A DNA stretch of 64,000 bases from Crocinitomicaceae bacterium (GTDB taxonomy: Bacteria > Bacteroidota > Bacteroidia > Flavobacteriales_D > Crocinitomicaceae), in contig JADJGJ010000002.1 in assembly GCA_016708105.1 (NCBI GenBank), forward strand, positions 496,001 to 560,000, written 5' to 3'. Shown in pieces: positions 35,748-45,113 of this stretch. Position numbers and translations under genes: made by a program. The notes below the pieces were generated by a model, which saw only the letters and a list, made by a program, of their open reading frames with translations, had not been told where the DNA came from and did not search any database. Each line of letters opens with the position of its first letter. The first letter of the stretch is position 1.

Positions 35748-37154
35748 TTAAAATGAAGCCATGTGTTTTTGTACTTGATCCGGAGATTTTATAGCTTCAG
35801 AAATTTCTTTTACCTCCATATTCATTATGACATTTGATGATCCTGTTTGCAGTGCCTTCTGGTAAGCACCTTCAAGTTCGTTTGGTTTTATTAGTCCTAT
35901 TTTGTTTCCCGGAAGTATTGCGAGAAATCCATTTCTAATTTCCGGATCAAATCTAAAATTATTAACTTGAGTACTGAAATATTTAATTGCAACAGTGCCA
36001 TTATTTGTAATATGAAAAAAGGATTTAATTCCTGCTTCACATATTAAAATTAAATTCACGGTAACTAATGCCGCATATTCTAAAATTCTATCACAATTGT
36101 AAACACCCATTCCGCTGATTTCAAACAGCCGCCACAAATCGGCTTCTTGTTTGGCTGCTATCGCATTTTCCATCGCATCATTGAGTTCTTTGATTTTTTT
36201 TCGGAATTCCATTTTTACCCGTTGGTATGATTTCCCTGACCACACCGGTGTTACATTAAATACCCTTTCATTCTCACTAATTGTATGATGATTAAATATT
36301 GCGAGTTCGTATTGATTGCATGAATCTGAGGGAAGCAAGGTGAAATGGTTGAAGCCGGATAAATATCTGCTCAGTTGTTTTTTATCTTCATCTGAACCAT
36401 TGCAAATCCACATGGCATCACTGAATATTTGATATTCGGGATACTCGAGCGGATCAAATTGGAGATCAAAAATGTCCATTCCTTGTTTGTACTCAACCGG
36501 GTCTTCATCACAAATTGATTCTTCAACCTTTTCCACGGTTGTTTCCGTTTTCTTGTCTTCATTCGGTACTACAATGCTTTGCCCAATGTACTCCCAATTA
36601 CCACTTTTTTCATTCATTTTATAGTTGTTGAATTTGCCCTTTTTAAATGAGGCCAGATTTACAGAAATCTTTTTATGGTCTTTCAATTTTAATTCGCTTC
36701 CATTGCTATATGCCCTTATTTCAAACATGCCCGCTGTTTCAAAATCTGCATCAAGGGTGTCTCCTTCATTGTACTTCATGTTGATGCCGCTTAAAATGAT
36801 ATCGGTTGCAGTATGAAATTCGCGATACTTTATTTCAATTGGTTCACTCACTTCATTCCCGTTCATGTGTTCAAAGGCATTTTCAGGTATGCTTATTTTG
36901 CTCCCTGTTGAAAAATCAATGACCATCGCTTTGTTGGAATTATATGCGTAGGTTTTGAAAGGCACGTCTACGTTCTCAAAAGGAGGATCAAATACCGGAA
37001 CTACCCAAGCATCTGTAATATTGCTGTCAACAAGTTGAGTTGTATCTGAGTTGTTTGATTTTTTATTGGTTTCGTCTGCTGCAGGACTGCTGCAACTCTT
37101 GAGTATAAAAACAAATCCGGCAATAAATAACAGGTGAATTTTCAACGTACGCAT
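35748..37154 (-). CDS. Lipoprotein of unknown function
   Basis: 468 residues from the ATG at 37154, chosen because MRTLKIHLLFIAGFVFILKS before CSS is a lipoprotein signal; an upstream ATG would add eight residues. The N-terminal part is a beta-rich region (GSKISIPENAFEHMNGNEVSEPIEIKY-like pattern of ZU5-type surface proteins), as in other Bacteroidota lipoproteins that start by describing sets of constraints (VPFKTYAYNSNKAMVIDFSTG). A helical stretch (VKMEFRKKIKELNDAMENAI) follows. No enzyme motif was seen. It is co-oriented with the WG-repeat gene, 43 nt away, so they may be co-transcribed. The IS4 element lies just upstream. Confidence 0.7.
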   Translation of the reverse strand: MRTLKIHLLFIAGFVFILKSCSSPAADETNKKSNNSDTTQLVDSNITDAWVVPVFDPPFENVDVPFKTYAYNSNKAMVIDFSTGSKISIPENAFEHMNGNEVSEPIEIKYREFHTATDIILSGINMKYNEGDTLDADFETAGMFEIRAYSNGSELKLKDHKKISVNLASFKKGKFNNYKMNEKSGNWEYIGQSIVVPNEDKKTETTVEKVEESICDEDPVEYKQGMDIFDLQFDPLEYPEYQIFSDAMWICNGSDEDKKQLSRYLSGFNHFTLLPSDSCNQYELAIFNHHTISENERVFNVTPVWSGKSYQRVKMEFRKKIKELNDAMENAIAAKQEADLWRLFEISGMGVYNCDRILEYAALVTVNLILICEAGIKSFFHITNNGTVAIKYFSTQVNNFRFDPEIRNGFLAILPGNKIGLIKPNELEGAYQKALQTGSSNVIMNMEVKEISEAIKSPDQVQKHMASF

Positions 37155-37234
37155 AAAAATAAGTTTTGGCTGATACAAGGTGAACGTTTTTTTTTGATCT
37201 TATGTCTGATTTAGGCGATATAAATAATTCAATA

Positions 37235-38631
37235 CACTACTGTCCGATAAAAACTAAAAGTACGTAAAAACCCTTTCAAAACCCTCATGGTTGCGTATGA
37301 AAAGCCTTGTATTTCAAAAGTAAGCCCCCTCTTTTCAGGCTGAACTAAATTCGAATTGAAGTTGTGGATCTATTTCAACTAGCCAATCTTTTCTGGATTT
37401 TCTAGAAATTTGATCAGATGAATGTAATTGAAGAGATGCAGTCTGCAAAAGTTGGCCAGATTAGAGAAAGCCCATTTTCGTTTAATTTTTTGTGGATAAC
37501 GGTCAACAGCAGATTCACTATTAGCGTACACCAAATCTGAATTTTGATTGCATTCTCATTGTCGCCTAAAAAATATTTTAGCGGAAAGTTTTGTTTGAGC
37601 TGTTTGAAAAGTAATTCAATTTGCCATCGTTTTTTGTAAATGAGTGCGATGTGTCCTGCGTTCATCCCTTGTATGTTGGTTATAAATTCAAAGCATCTTT
37701 TGTGTTCGTCATCCCAGTAAGCAATTCTTCTGAGTTCAGTAGTTTTGAGATATTTTCCGTTGTCTTTGACTTCAACTTTTATAATTTCATCTTTCAATAC
37801 ACCTGCGTCAATATAGCTGGGAATATCATTTTCTACAACCAATTCATAGGTTGCATTTGATTTTAGTCTGGTGACAAAATAGATGTTGTTTTGTGTGAAT
37901 TCATCAAAGGTTTTATAATCATTATATCCTTTATCAAACACAGCTATTTTGCCTTTTTCCAGCTTAAGTTTTTTAAGGAATTTTTTATCGTGTGTTGTCG
38001 CTGATGAAAACCAAATCAGTTTTGGAACCTGTTCCTGAAGATTAATTTGAGTGTGTACTTTTATGCCTCCTTTTCTTTTGCCATTGGAGGATTTTCTGCC
38101 AACACAGCTCAATAAATCACGAAACAATGAAATAGTTGTTGAATCAATAATTTCCACTCTTTGTTCCCATACATATTGTTTTCGGCTGTCCGAGATAACC
38201 CCTGAGTACTCTTTGTACAATAAATAATAAATCTCTTGAAAAACCTCATGACTCCTTCGAGCATTTGCATCACTCAAGGTGCTTTTGTGCGGAATGTTTT
38301 TAACTGAAAATGATTTGTCTTTCCTTTGAGCCCAAGCATAGCACCGGCAACCTCTCGCAACGATGAACAATTGGCGAAAGTTGAAAACAACATGCTGATT
38401 AAGTGATCAGATGTGTCAAATCGTTTGGTATAATAATCAGAGTTACGGTTCTTAACCACTCTGCTTACAAGAGTTGGGTCAATTAAAGAAATCAGCTGTC
38501 CGAAAACCGACTGTCCAAAAAAGTAGTTACTTTTATTCATGTGTATTTAGTTCGTCAAAACCAAATTACACTAAAGCGGGAAATCTGTTATGGAAATCCC
38601 GCTTTTAAATTTTTTTTATCGGACAGTAGTG
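37235..38631 (-). mobile_element. IS4-family insertion sequence, 1397 bp, with target duplication
   Basis: Perfect 19-bp terminal inverted repeats CACTACTGTCCGATAAAAA (37235-37253 and, reversed, 38613-38631) flanked by the same 9 bp AATTCAATA on both sides (37226-37234 and 38632-38640). Between them lies one transposase gene on the minus strand, broken by one base. The intact ends and duplication indicate a recent insertion, in the gap between a lipoprotein gene and mutS, 187 bp before the mutS start. Confidence 0.95.
37414..38540 (-). pseudogene. IS4-family transposase, frameshifted by one base
   Basis: Two overlapping frames together make one transposase. The first (38540 to about 38300) is the N-terminal DUF4372-type domain (FFGQSVFGQLISLIDPTLVS); the second, to 37414, is the DDE domain with IIDSTTISLF, VFDKGYNDY and the KRWQIELLFKQLKQNF signature. 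The join is at a run of five A on the minus strand (38297-38301): adding one A gives QLKNIPHKST and a single frame of 376 codons. The loss is either a mutation, an assembly error, or a slip site used on purpose; a canonical X XXY YYZ slippery heptamer is not present. Confidence 0.85.
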
Positions 38632-38817
38632 AATTCAATAACAAAAATTAATAAAAATCGCTCAATAATCCAAATATTGGGGTTTGTTACCCAATATCCA
38701 GATGCAGACAGGGGCCAGCCGAATCAATAGGAATTCTGGTTTTGTTAAAAAAAAGCCCCATTCAATTTAATAAAACCCAGAGGCAATGAGTACATTCGTT
38801 GGGTAAAAAAGAGGCCT

Positions 38818-41439
38818 GTGGGAGCAAAGAAAAATTCAGATCAATCAGCTGAAACTCCGCTGATGAAACAATATAATCAAATTAAATCACGCTATCCGGA
38901 TGCATTGTTGCTTTTTAGGGTTGGTGATTTCTATGAAACATTTGGTGAAGATGCAGTGAGAACGGCTAATATTCTGAATATAGTGCTCACTAAACGTGGC
39001 AAAGATTCAGCGTCTGAAACACATTTGGCCGGTTTCCCTTATCACGCGCTTGATAATTATCTGCCAAAACTTGTACGCGCCGGTATGCGGGTGGCAATTT
39101 GCGATCAGCTTGAAGATCCAAAAATGACAAAAACTATTGTCAAACGCGGCGTTACAGAATTAGTAACACCCGGTGTATCTTACAATGAAAAAGTATTAGA
39201 CGGTAGAGAAAATAATTTTTTAGCAGCCATACATTTTGATGTTAACCGCACAGGGGTTGCTTTTCTTGATGTATCTACCGGTGAGTTCATGGTGGCTGAA
39301 GGTAATTTTGAATACGTGGATAAACTGATTCAAGGTTTTGCACCAAAAGAAATTTTGTTCCAAAAAAGCAAACAGAAAATCTACGCTGAACAGATTTCAG
39401 CAACTACCTACAACTATAAATTAGATGATTGGATTTTTACTCCTGACTTCGCGCTTGAGATGATTGAAAAGCAATTTGAAGTGAAATCACTCAAAGGTTT
39501 TGGTGTAGATAATTTGAAGCTGGCCGTCATTGCCGCAAGTGCTATTTTACATTACCTCGGTGATACGCAACATGACAAGTTAGGACACATCAAAAATATT
39601 GCACGCATTGAAGAAGATAAATATGTTTGGTTAGATCGCTTCACTATTCGTAATCTGGAATTGCTTTCATCACAAAATGAAAATGCAACAACACTTATTC
39701 AGATTCTTGACCAAACTATTACTCCGCCCGGAGCACGTATGCTCAGGAGGTGGATGATTTTACCACTCAAAGAAATTGCCCCCATCCGTGAACGGCATGA
39801 TATGGTGCAAGAGTTTATCAGCAATACAGTATTCAAAGAAATTATTACCGAGCAATTAAAAGAGATTGGTGACCTTGAACGCATCGTGTCAAAAGTTGCA
39901 ACAACGCGCATCAATCCCAAAGAAATTTTACAACTTGCCAGAGCTTTACGTGCTATGGCTCCTATAAAAATGGCTTGCGCTAAATCATCCCATGAGTCAT
40001 TTAGATTATTGGCTGATCAATTGAATTTGTGTGATGTTCTCCGCGGACGAATTGAACGTGAAATTCATTTCGATGCCGCCATTGCTGTTGGTCGCGGACA
40101 GGTGATTGCTGACGGTATAAATTCTGAACTGGATGAACTTAGGTTGATGCAGTCTTCAGGAAAAGAATATCTTGAAAATATTAAACAACGTGAGATTGCC
40201 GCAACCGGTATATCAAGTATAAAAATTGCATTTAATAACGTGTTTGGTTATTATATTGAAGTAACCAATACGCATAAAGATAAAGTACCAACCAATTGGA
40301 TCAGAAAACAAACTCTGGTAAATGCTGAGCGATACATTACAGAAGAACTGAAAGAATACGAAACAAAAATTCTGGGTGCCGAAGAAAAAATTCATGCGCT
40401 GGAAACACAGTTGCTCAATGAATTGGTTGGCGCCATGACAGAATATATTTTGCCCGTTCAGCACAATGCAACGCTACTTGCAAAATTGGATTGCCTGCAC
40501 GCTTTTGCAGATGTTGCGGTGATCAACCAATATACCCGCCCTGAAGTGAATGAAGGGTTTGAATTGGATATCCGTGACGGACGTCACCCGGTGATTGAAA
40601 AACAATTGCCTCCCGGTGAAAATTATATTGCCAATGACTTGTATCTGGACAATGCAAGCCAACAAATTATCATGATTACCGGCCCAAACATGAGTGGTAA
40701 ATCTGCTTTGCTCAGACAAACAGCAATCATAGTGCTGATGGCTCAAATGGGTTCGTTTGTTCCTGCTCGTTCAGCCAAAATTGGATTGGTTGATAAGGTG
40801 TTTACACGGGTTGGCGCCTCTGATAATATTTCATCTGGCGAATCAACTTTTATGGTTGAGATGAATGAAACGGCAAGTATTCTCAATAATCTTTCTGAAA
40901 GATCACTCATTATTCTGGATGAAATTGGACGAGGCACAAGTACCTATGATGGTATCTCTATTGCATGGGCAATTACAGAATATTTGCATCAGAATAAATC
41001 AGCGCGGCCTAAAACTTTGTTCGCTACCCATTACCATGAACTCAATGAAATGTGTACCACGTTTGATCGCATTAAAAATTACAACGTGGCAGTGAAAGAA
41101 GTTGGCAACAAAGTGATTTTTCTTCGCAAACTAATGCCCGGTGGAAGCAATCATAGTTTTGGTATTCATGTTGCACGCATGGCCGGTATGCCTAAAGATG
41201 TTATTCAGCGCGCTGATGAAGTGCTGGTGCAATTGGAAAAAAATCATAGCAGCGATCTCAGAAAAGAAGCCAAAGCAATTGCCGCTGACGCAAAAATGCA
41301 ACTCAGCTTTTTTCAATTAGATGATCCTGTTCTGATGCAAATCAAAGAAGAAATTGAAAACATTGATATCAATACGCTCACTCCGGTTGAAGCACTCATG
41401 AAACTCAATGAGATTAAAAAATATGTTGGGGTGAAGTGA
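38818..41439 (+). CDS. mutS: DNA mismatch repair protein MutS
   Basis: 873 residues from a GTG at 38818; a stop lies five codons upstream and no ATG fits before ETPLMKQYNQIKSRYPDALL. The mismatch-reading F-x-E motif is in RVGDFYETF, the core and clamp domains follow, and the ATPase has Walker A GPNMSGKSALLRQ, ESTFMVEM and Walker B IILDEIGRGTSTYDG with THYHEL. It recognises mismatches and recruits MutL. Full length suggests it is functional. The IS4 element sits upstream and may have replaced or added promoter sequence; no consensus promoter is visible in the 177 nt between them. Confidence 0.97.
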   Translation: MGAKKNSDQSAETPLMKQYNQIKSRYPDALLLFRVGDFYETFGEDAVRTANILNIVLTKRGKDSASETHLAGFPYHALDNYLPKLVRAGMRVAICDQLEDPKMTKTIVKRGVTELVTPGVSYNEKVLDGRENNFLAAIHFDVNRTGVAFLDVSTGEFMVAEGNFEYVDKLIQGFAPKEILFQKSKQKIYAEQISATTYNYKLDDWIFTPDFALEMIEKQFEVKSLKGFGVDNLKLAVIAASAILHYLGDTQHDKLGHIKNIARIEEDKYVWLDRFTIRNLELLSSQNENATTLIQILDQTITPPGARMLRRWMILPLKEIAPIRERHDMVQEFISNTVFKEIITEQLKEIGDLERIVSKVATTRINPKEILQLARALRAMAPIKMACAKSSHESFRLLADQLNLCDVLRGRIEREIHFDAAIAVGRGQVIADGINSELDELRLMQSSGKEYLENIKQREIAATGISSIKIAFNNVFGYYIEVTNTHKDKVPTNWIRKQTLVNAERYITEELKEYETKILGAEEKIHALETQLLNELVGAMTEYILPVQHNATLLAKLDCLHAFADVAVINQYTRPEVNEGFELDIRDGRHPVIEKQLPPGENYIANDLYLDNASQQIIMITGPNMSGKSALLRQTAIIVLMAQMGSFVPARSAKIGLVDKVFTRVGASDNISSGESTFMVEMNETASILNNLSERSLIILDEIGRGTSTYDGISIAWAITEYLHQNKSARPKTLFATHYHELNEMCTTFDRIKNYNVAVKEVGNKVIFLRKLMPGGSNHSFGIHVARMAGMPKDVIQRADEVLVQLEKNHSSDLRKEAKAIAADAKMQLSFFQLDDPVLMQIKEEIENIDINTLTPVEALMKLNEIKKYVGVK

Positions 41440-41520
41440 AAAGTGTTTATAAACCAAATTATTTTGGGGGATTCATCACTCGTTTTTGATTATTGAGAAA
41501 AGATTTCGTAGATTAACTGA

Positions 41521-42603
41521 ATGAAATCAATATCAACCTCTTTATTGTTGTCAGTTTGTTTGTTGACTTGTTCAATCAGCAAGGCACAATACAAAAACTC
41601 ATTAGACTTTGATGGCATCAATGACTATGTCAATCTCAACGTGCTTCAAAATGATTTTTATGCAAACCAAACTCACTTTACGATTGAGTTTTGGATGAAA
41701 GCGTTGAAGGATGATCAAACGTCTTCAATTAGAACGGTGATGTTTGCAATCAATGAACCGGCTGGAGAAAACAGACTATTAATTATCATGGGCGGACCAT
41801 CAGCGCAAGACGGAAAATTGATGATTTATCCGGATGGTTCATGGGGTACCGGCGCTATTTATACTAGTTCACAAGTTATTGGAGACAATGTTTGTCATCA
41901 CATTGCATATACTTACGATGATGGATTTTGCTCTGTTTATATTGATGGCATTTTGGTGAACACACATTCAGCGGTTTGTTCCATATCCGCAACTGATCGA
42001 TATAGCCTTGGTCAAGAGTATGATAATTTAGCAACATCACAATTTTACAATGGTGAATTAGATGATGTACGAATTTGGGCTACTGTGAGAACCGCTGCTG
42101 AAATTGCTGATAATATGGATGAAGAATTGTCTGGCACTGAATCGGGATTGATTGCGTATTACGATTTTAATCAAGGAAATCCGCTCAATCCAAATCCGGG
42201 GCTTGATACCTTGGTTGATTTAACGAATGGATCACATACCGGTTCACTCTATAATTTTGCCTTAAATAATGCCAGCTCAAATTGGGTGAGAGGCTTGTGC
42301 GTTGATCCTTTTGTTGGGGTGTATGATATGGATATTACTGGAGACAAAAGCGAAATTTTTGTCTACCCAAATCCAACGGATAATTTTGTTTATATAGTAA
42401 TTCCTCCTTTAGATATAAATAATACATGTTGCGTAGAAATATATTCACTAGAGGGAAAATTGTTGATTTCAAAATCTTTGGAAGACATATTTTTTGACAG
42501 TGTAAAAATTGATATCAGTGAAATTCCTAATGGGCAATACATAGTCATTTATCGTTCTGAAGCTAAAGTGTACTGTGAAAAATTAGTCATTGCAAAACAG
42601 TAG
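41521..42603 (+). CDS. Secreted LamG/concanavalin-like protein with T9SS sorting domain
   Basis: 360 residues, signal peptide about 1-22 (LLLSVCLLTCSISKAQ). Residues about 23-240 are a LamG-like jelly roll: NSLDFDGINDYVNL, FTIEFWMKAL, WHHIAYTYDDG-like (HHIAYTYDDGFCSVYIDG) and LDDVRIWATVRTAAEI, the usual sugar- or glycan-binding fold. The C-terminal 75 residues (IFVYPNPTDNFVYI onward) are a type A T9SS signal. Likely a surface or secreted binding protein; ligand unknown. Confidence 0.88.
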   Translation: MKSISTSLLLSVCLLTCSISKAQYKNSLDFDGINDYVNLNVLQNDFYANQTHFTIEFWMKALKDDQTSSIRTVMFAINEPAGENRLLIIMGGPSAQDGKLMIYPDGSWGTGAIYTSSQVIGDNVCHHIAYTYDDGFCSVYIDGILVNTHSAVCSISATDRYSLGQEYDNLATSQFYNGELDDVRIWATVRTAAEIADNMDEELSGTESGLIAYYDFNQGNPLNPNPGLDTLVDLTNGSHTGSLYNFALNNASSNWVRGLCVDPFVGVYDMDITGDKSEIFVYPNPTDNFVYIVIPPLDINNTCCVEIYSLEGKLLISKSLEDIFFDSVKIDISEIPNGQYIVIYRSEAKVYCEKLVIAKQ

Positions 42604-42635
42604 TTTCATGTTCGTAAAAGTAAAATGATGCGTAA

Positions 42636-42857
42636 ATGAAATCAACCAAAACCTGCCCCAAATGTCAAAGCACTGAAATATTCACCAATATGGGAATTAC
42701 AAAACGTGGTGAACGCAGTGTAATACCGGTTACCGGATGGTCACGCATTCACGTGGATGTTTTTGTGTGCACTCAGTGTGGATACTTTGAAGAATATTTG
42801 GACATGAAAGATAAAAGCGGAATTGAAAAATTGAAAGTGCAGTGGAATAAAACTTGA
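42636..42857 (+). CDS. Small zinc-ribbon protein
   Basis: 73 residues with two Cys pairs, CPKC near the N-terminus (residues 7-10) and CTQC in the middle, spaced as in a zinc ribbon. The middle part is basic (KRGERSVIPVTGWSR). Such proteins are frequent and of unknown function. It follows the LamG gene by 32 nt on the same strand and may be co-transcribed. It might be regarded as a nucleic-acid or protein-binding ribbon, but nothing decides. Confidence 0.7.
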   Translation: MKSTKTCPKCQSTEIFTNMGITKRGERSVIPVTGWSRIHVDVFVCTQCGYFEEYLDMKDKSGIEKLKVQWNKT

Positions 42858-42961
42858 TCGCGAATTTTCCAGTGCATAGCTGCTGAGGTATTAACAATTT
42901 CTTCATGACTCCGTTCGTCTGATCTTTTCTACTTTATATTCTTATTTCCTATCTTCGTTGG

Positions 42962-43879
42962 GTGAAGTCACTGAAATTTTTATTGTTATTTCTGATCTCG
43001 TGTCTGTATAATGTAAATACTGATGCTCAATCTTTTTTCAAATCAGATTCTGCTTTTAATAAAAATCGTACCATTGGTGTAAGCATTACTGATGGCGTTT
43101 TGTGGGCAGGTTCAATTTCTGCTTTGCAATTTGTGTGGTATGATGATTTTGCTAAAACTGATTTTCACACTTTTAATGACTGGAACGAATGGCAACAAAT
43201 GGACAAAGCAGGTCATCTACTAACATCATGGAATTTTTCACGAGCCGCAGGCGATTTATTCGAATGGTCAGGCATCAATCACAAACAGGCCTCGTTACTT
43301 GGTGCGGCTTATAGTATTGGCTATATGTCAACCTTTGAATTGCTTGATGCTTTTAATGCAGATTGGGGGTTTTCATGGAGTGATGTGGCGTTTAACTCAG
43401 GAGGAAGTCTGCTTTATTTTGGGCAAGAATTTTTCTTCAACCAACAATACGTCAAGTTGAAATTTTCATGTCATCTGACTGATCTTTCTGTTTTGCGTCC
43501 GCAAGTACTGGGTGATTCTTTTTTATCACGGGTATTCAAAGATTATAACGGGCAAACTTATTGGATGAGTTTTAATCCTATCAATTTATTTAAGCAGCAA
43601 AAAGATGTTTTACCATGGCTCAATTTATCTTTTGGTTACGGAATTAACAATCAATTATATGGTGATGGTAGTGTTTTTATTACCGGCGATCCGGGCGCCA
43701 CAACTACCTTTGTTCCCTATCGTCAATATTACTTGTCGTTAGATATTGACTTTGAAAAAATTCCTGTTTCAAAACCCTGGCTCAAATTTGTTTTTAGATC
43801 ACTGAATGTTTTTAAAGTGCCATTTCCGGCGCTGGAATTTTCAACGCATGGGGTGAAAGTTAGAGCGCTTTACTTCTGA
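42962..43879 (+). CDS. DUF2279-type outer-membrane or periplasmic protein
   Basis: 305 residues from a GTG at 42962. A signal peptide (FLLLFLISCLYNVNTDAQ) is followed by DWNEWQQMDKAGHLLTSWNFSR and SIGYMSTFELLDAF, which fits the DUF2279/YfiM-like family of predicted envelope proteins. Helical hairpin segments dominate the first half; the second half is beta-rich and ends in an aromatic strand. TATCTTCG, close to the -7 consensus, lies 6 nt before the start codon. Function is unknown. Confidence 0.72.
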   Translation: MKSLKFLLLFLISCLYNVNTDAQSFFKSDSAFNKNRTIGVSITDGVLWAGSISALQFVWYDDFAKTDFHTFNDWNEWQQMDKAGHLLTSWNFSRAAGDLFEWSGINHKQASLLGAAYSIGYMSTFELLDAFNADWGFSWSDVAFNSGGSLLYFGQEFFFNQQYVKLKFSCHLTDLSVLRPQVLGDSFLSRVFKDYNGQTYWMSFNPINLFKQQKDVLPWLNLSFGYGINNQLYGDGSVFITGDPGATTTFVPYRQYYLSLDIDFEKIPVSKPWLKFVFRSLNVFKVPFPALEFSTHGVKVRALYF

Positions 43880-43930
43880 TTTTTCAATATCAAACGGATA
43901 ACAAAACTAGATTGAAGCGAAAAAAAAAAA

Positions 43931-43948
43931 AGGAGACCAAAGCCTCCT
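43931..43948 (-). terminator. Weak intrinsic terminator after the protease gene
   Basis: AGGAG / CTCCT stem with an A run on the plus side (43919-43931), giving a long T run for the minus strand; stem only 5 bp. Confidence 0.5.
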
Positions 43949-43996
43949 CTATTCTGCATTATTTTTTGGCGTATGCTATAAACGCACTTGCTAATT

Positions 43997-45082
43997 TTAC
44001 TGCTCAGCTATTTCAATTCCAAATTGTTCATGCATGTAGTGATCATAAAAATCTGCTTTCTTGAATAATTCATCCAAAATCACTTTACCGGTTTCTTCAT
44101 TCAAATCATCATCATAAATAATACTGCCAAGAATAATATTCTGCCGGTCAACACTGAATGCAAGGGAATCCATGGTGTAGTTTTCACGCAACATGTATTC
44201 GTATAATTTTCCAATATTATCTTTTGGAATTGAACCAAGTGTTGCATCACAATAAAGAAACCGATTATTAGTATTGTATGAAATTTTAACTAGTGCACTG
44301 CCGCTTTCAATGTCCCATGCAATTTTGCCTACTCTTGACAGCTCAACGTTTTTTCCAATAGTAGTAAGAATGCGTTCTACTGTGGCTGAAACACCTTCAG
44401 GTTGATAAGGTGTGGCTTCAAATTCTTTCACGTCAAATTGATTTCCACAGTGCGGGCAATAACCATCTTGCAAACTGGTTTTTGTAATCAAATTGGTACA
44501 TGACGGACATTTTGATGCACGTTCATTATTGGCTTTATCTGAATATTCACGCAAAATTCCGTTTAATGTAACAGAAGGTAAAGCAAAACCAAGACTTTCA
44601 CCATCGCGAAAAATGAAGGTGTTTACACCAACCACTTCTCCGGCTTCATTGATTAGCGGTCCTCCGCTGTTTCCCGGATTGATGGCAGCATCTACCTGAA
44701 TGTAATCTACATTATTAAACTTGCGTTCAGCTTTTGATACAATGCCTTGGGTGGCTGTAAAGCGCAATCCAAGCGGGTGTCCAATGGCAATAATTTTTTC
44801 ACCGGCCTCAACGGCTCTGTCTGAAATGCTCACGTTGGCTGATTTTTCATAACCATCCGGTATGCGCAAAAATGCTATATCATTCAAGGGGTCTGTATAA
44901 ATAACATCTGCCATGGTTTTGGCAAAATTTTCTCCGCGAATGATCACTTTCTCATTCCCAAAAATCACGTGTCGGTTGGTGACAATGAGATTTTTTTCTT
45001 TGACAATAAATCCACTTCCTGATCCCCCGGGTGTGTTGATTTGTACAATGATGTCTTTATAATTACTGATAATATCTTTCAT
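43997..45082 (-). CDS. Cytoplasmic HtrA-like serine protease with zinc ribbon and YbjN-like domain
   Basis: 361 residues with no signal peptide. Residues 1-180 are an S1C/HtrA-like protease domain with His38 (VTNRHV), Asp68 (LNDIAF) and Ser139 (INPGNSGGPL). A four-cysteine zinc ribbon follows (Cys192, Cys195, Cys209, Cys212) and residues about 225-361 resemble the YbjN/type III secretion chaperone-like fold (LVKISYNTNNRFLYCDATLG, IGKLYEYMLREN, FSVDRQNIILGSIIY). No PDZ domain is present. The location without a secretion signal is unusual for HtrA. It is followed downstream on the same transcript by nothing; the upstream gene is 31 nt away and shows a related fold, so the two are probably a unit. 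Confidence 0.78.
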   Translation of the reverse strand: MKDIISNYKDIIVQINTPGGSGSGFIVKEKNLIVTNRHVIFGNEKVIIRGENFAKTMADVIYTDPLNDIAFLRIPDGYEKSANVSISDRAVEAGEKIIAIGHPLGLRFTATQGIVSKAERKFNNVDYIQVDAAINPGNSGGPLINEAGEVVGVNTFIFRDGESLGFALPSVTLNGILREYSDKANNERASKCPSCTNLITKTSLQDGYCPHCGNQFDVKEFEATPYQPEGVSATVERILTTIGKNVELSRVGKIAWDIESGSALVKISYNTNNRFLYCDATLGSIPKDNIGKLYEYMLRENYTMDSLAFSVDRQNIILGSIIYDDDLNEETGKVILDELFKKADFYDHYMHEQFGIEIAEQ

Positions 45083-45113
45083 ATTTTTCTCTACTAAATA
45101 AGTGTTATTTTTT

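Noticed and set aside
37414..38540. Programmed -1 ribosomal frameshift in the IS4 transposase
   Set aside because: No canonical slippery heptamer or downstream pseudoknot was recognised, and related transposases are usually one frame; a lost A is simpler.
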